7,426 nucleotides of DNA, taken from positions 1 to 7,426 of the forward strand of contig CAZMND010000099.1 in assembly GCA_964567585.1 (NCBI GenBank), in the 5' to 3' direction. Below are positions 6,322 through 7,426 of the stretch, piece after piece. The DNA comes from CALZKI01 sp964567585 (GTDB lineage Bacteria > Bacillota > Clostridia > Lachnospirales > Lachnospiraceae). The notes under the pieces were generated by a model, which was not told the DNA's origin, searched no databases, and saw only the letters and a list, made by a program, of their open reading frames with translations. Numbering within the stretch: position 1 is the first letter of the stretch; each line of letters begins with the position of its first letter. The position numbers and the translations under genes are program-made.

Positions 6322-6567
6322 TTAAACGCTTTCGTGGAATGTACGAGAGATAACGTCAGCCTGCTGTTCCGGTGTTAATTTAACAAAGTTTACAGCGTAT
6401 CCTGATACACGAATTGTTAACTGTGGGTAGTTTTCAGGATGAGCCTGAGCGTCTAATAATGTTTCTCTATTTAATACGTTTACATTAAGGTGGTGTCCGC
6501 CTTTTGTAGCGTAGCCATCTAATAATGATACTAAGTTATCAATCTGAGTTGCATTTACTTCTGACAT
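6322..6567 (-). CDS. Stand-alone glycyl radical domain of pyruvate formate-lyase (81 residues)
   Basis: The protein matches the C-terminal domain of PflB: LLDGYATKGGHHLNVNVLNRE, then PENYPQLTIRVSGYAVNF, then LTPEQQADVISRTF. Gly56 in RVSGYA is the residue that carries the radical (Gly734 in E. coli PflB). The ATG has a perfect AGGAGG 8 bases upstream and the frame ends in TAA, so it is a designed gene. It differs from E. coli GrcA/YfiD (127 residues), a spare part for a full-length PFL with an extra N-terminal region. Here there is almost no extension, and the upstream PFL core lacks this domain, so it should be an essential subunit. It acts in the cytoplasm, turning pyruvate and CoA into acetyl-CoA and formate with the core. 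A stem-loop before it and a terminator after it may set its dosage. Confidence 0.95.
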   Translation of the reverse strand: MSEVNATQIDNLVSLLDGYATKGGHHLNVNVLNRETLLDAQAHPENYPQLTIRVSGYAVNFVKLTPEQQADVISRTFHESV

Positions 6568-6591
6568 AATTAAATCCTCCTATTTTATTTA

Positions 6592-6623
6592 TTACCGGAG
6601 GGGCTTTGGCGCCCCATCGGTAA
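6592..6623 (-). other. Intercistronic stem-loop before the glycyl radical subunit gene
   Basis: TTACCG (6592-6597) pairs with CGGTAA (6618-6623) and GGGGC (6600-6604) with GCCCC (6611-6615), with a 2x2 internal loop and a 6-base terminal loop. In the - strand direction it is followed by AATAAATAAAATA and not by T, so it is not a normal terminator for the operon. It lies 24 bases before the radical-domain start. It probably stabilises or defines the 5' end of a processed mRNA for that gene. Confidence 0.75.
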
Positions 6624-6630
6624 TTTATTG

Positions 6631-6834
6631 TTATTTGTAATCATCAAGACCTTGATGAAGGGTTGGTACACTACATGCCAACGGGGTTCTGGAACAATCC
6701 GTACATCCCATTGTCTGAACGTTTTTTGACTGATTCAATTTCTCATCTGTGTCAACATTGATGTGTCCAACGCCGTTAGCAATGTCCGCATCAAGCATAC
6801 GTACAAGATCTTCAATCATCTGATTTTCGTCCAT
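6631..6834 (-). CDS. 67-residue protein: start of a glycyl radical domain plus three-cysteine tail, no radical loop
   Basis: I do not recognise a named family for the whole protein. Residues 7-28 (IEDLVRMLDADIANGVGHINVD) align without gaps to residues 9-30 of the 81-residue radical subunit, with 9 of 22 identical by eye (Ile, Leu, Val, Leu, Asp, Gly, His, Asn, Val). The similarity then ends: there is no PQLTIRVSGYA and no radical glycine. Instead the tail has GCTDCSRTPLAC, that is C44-x2-C47-x6-C54, followed by His60. ATG 6832-6834 was chosen because AGAGGTGA stands just before it; a GTG three codons earlier overlaps that site. It lies 16 bases after the PFL core stop, so both are co-transcribed. 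It could cap the vacant radical-domain site, bind metal or sense redox state, or be a decaying copy. The function is unknown. Confidence 0.85.
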   Translation of the reverse strand: MDENQMIEDLVRMLDADIANGVGHINVDTDEKLNQSKNVQTMGCTDCSRTPLACSVPTLHQGLDDYK

Positions 6835-6850
6835 AATAGTCACCTCTTAA

Positions 6851-7426
6851 TTAGTTGTTTAAGTCGATTTCGATATCGCCAGCGAATACCTGATCTTCTT
6901 TTCCAAGAGCGCCAGGGATAACAGTAAATGTGTTAGAGATACCGTCCTGTGAGTGCTGGAATGGAAGTTTAGCAACTGATGATAAAGAAGCAACAGCGCC
7001 GTTTTTGTCACGGCCGTGCATTGGGTTAGCACCAGGAGCAAATGGCTGACCCATCTTACGTCCGTCAGGTGTGTTACCTGTAGCTTTACCATATGTTACG
7101 TTAGAAGTAATTGTTAATACAGACATAGTTGGGAAACTGTCTCTGTATGTGTGATGTCTTCTAATCATTGTCATGAATTTCTTAACTAAATCAGCAGCGA
7201 TTTCGTCTACGCGGTCATCATCGTTACCGTATTTAGGGAAGTCACCTGTTGTTTTGAAGTCTACGATAAGACCATCTTCGTCACGGATAACTTCAACTTT
7301 TGCATATTTGATTGCTGATAATGAGTCAGCTACTACAGAAAGACCTGCAAAACCTGTTGCAAAGTATCTGTATACATCTCTGTCATGTAAAGCCATCTGA
7401 GCTCTTTCATAGCAGTATTTGTCATG
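6851..7426 (-). CDS. pflB: Pyruvate formate-lyase core lacking the glycyl radical domain (C-terminal part seen)
   Basis: The last 191 residues are visible; the start and the catalytic Cys-Cys pair lie beyond the right edge. The sequence follows PflB closely: HDKYCYERAQMALHDRDV, AGLSVVADSLSAIKYAKV, IRDEDGL, HTYRDSFPTMSVLTITSNV, TGNTPDGR, PFAPGANPMHGRD, GAVASLSSVAKLPF and DGIS. It then ends at GALGKEDQVFAGDIEIDLNN with TAA. In E. coli PflB the equivalent stretch (ALGKDDEV) runs on into about 85 more residues with the radical glycine. Here the protein stops in the linker before that domain, which is supplied by the 81-residue gene downstream. The absence of frame damage and the three separate ribosome binding sites argue against a sequencing error. 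It is the first known gene of a three-gene - strand operon. Confidence 0.95.
   Translation of the reverse strand, partial: HDKYCYERAQMALHDRDVYRYFATGFAGLSVVADSLSAIKYAKVEVIRDEDGLIVDFKTTGDFPKYGNDDDRVDEIAADLVKKFMTMIRRHHTYRDSFPTMSVLTITSNVTYGKATGNTPDGRKMGQPFAPGANPMHGRDKNGAVASLSSVAKLPFQHSQDGISNTFTVIPGALGKEDQVFAGDIEIDLNN

Noticed and set aside
6592..6623. Hairpin read as a terminator of the PFL operon
   Set aside because: In the operon direction no T-run follows it. T-rich sequence exists only on the + strand side, where no gene ends.
6835..6843. GTG start at 6843 for the 67-residue protein
   Set aside because: That GTG is part of the AGAGGTGA ribosome binding site serving the ATG at 6834.
6568..6850. 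Split PFL explained as a frameshift or pseudogene
   Set aside because: Each of the three frames has its own start, ribosome binding site and stop, the spacers are ordinary, and the radical domain is intact. The middle gene has no counterpart in an unbroken PflB, so a simple sequencing error cannot produce it.
1..7426. CRISPR array, tRNA or rRNA gene, transposase or phage genes
   Set aside because: No regularly spaced repeats, no cloverleaf or rRNA-like sequence, and no recombinase or phage protein motif was seen on either strand.

Overview
The window looks like chromosomal DNA from an anaerobic, AT-rich Firmicute, most likely a Lachnospiraceae-type Clostridium relative. This rests on the gene order rpsR, gdpP, rplI, dnaB, on strong AGGAGG-type ribosome binding sites, on a clostridial 2[4Fe-4S] ferredoxin, and on pyruvate formate-lyase (PFL) fermentation genes. 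The genus cannot be fixed from the sequence alone.

Left part, + strand (1-4280). The 3' end of rpsR (ribosomal protein S18) closes an upstream operon at a clear terminator. A new transcription unit then starts: gdpP (membrane-bound cyclic-di-AMP phosphodiesterase), rplI (ribosomal protein L9, overlapping gdpP by 4 bp) and dnaB (replicative helicase), ending at a terminator.

Middle part (4273-5100). About 180 bases after dnaB are densely palindromic. They hold a long imperfect hairpin, then GC-rich repeats that end in a perfect terminator just before the ribosome binding site of a MerR-type DNA-binding protein with a charged, coiled-coil-like tail. This is either an attenuated leader or a dispersed palindromic repeat. 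A bidirectional terminator separates this gene from the converging genes on the - strand.

Right part, - strand (7426 down to 5108). This is the most interesting region. The PFL core enters from the right edge and stops cleanly just before the place where the glycyl radical domain should begin. That domain, with RVSGYA and the radical glycine, is a separate 81-residue gene. Between the two lies a 67-residue gene whose first half resembles the start of the glycyl radical domain, but whose second half has a three-cysteine tail instead of the radical loop. All three genes have their own start, stop and ribosome binding site, so this is a split PFL rather than a broken gene. A stem-loop precedes the radical-domain gene and a terminator follows it. 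Next comes pflA (PFL-activating radical SAM enzyme) behind its own promoter, then a 56-residue ferredoxin with its own operator-rich promoter, a possible electron donor to PflA.

Working model (inference): PflA installs the radical on the small exchangeable subunit, which docks on the core to make active PFL. The radical domain could then be replaced cheaply after oxygen cleavage. The 67-residue protein may cap, guard or sense the vacant docking site.
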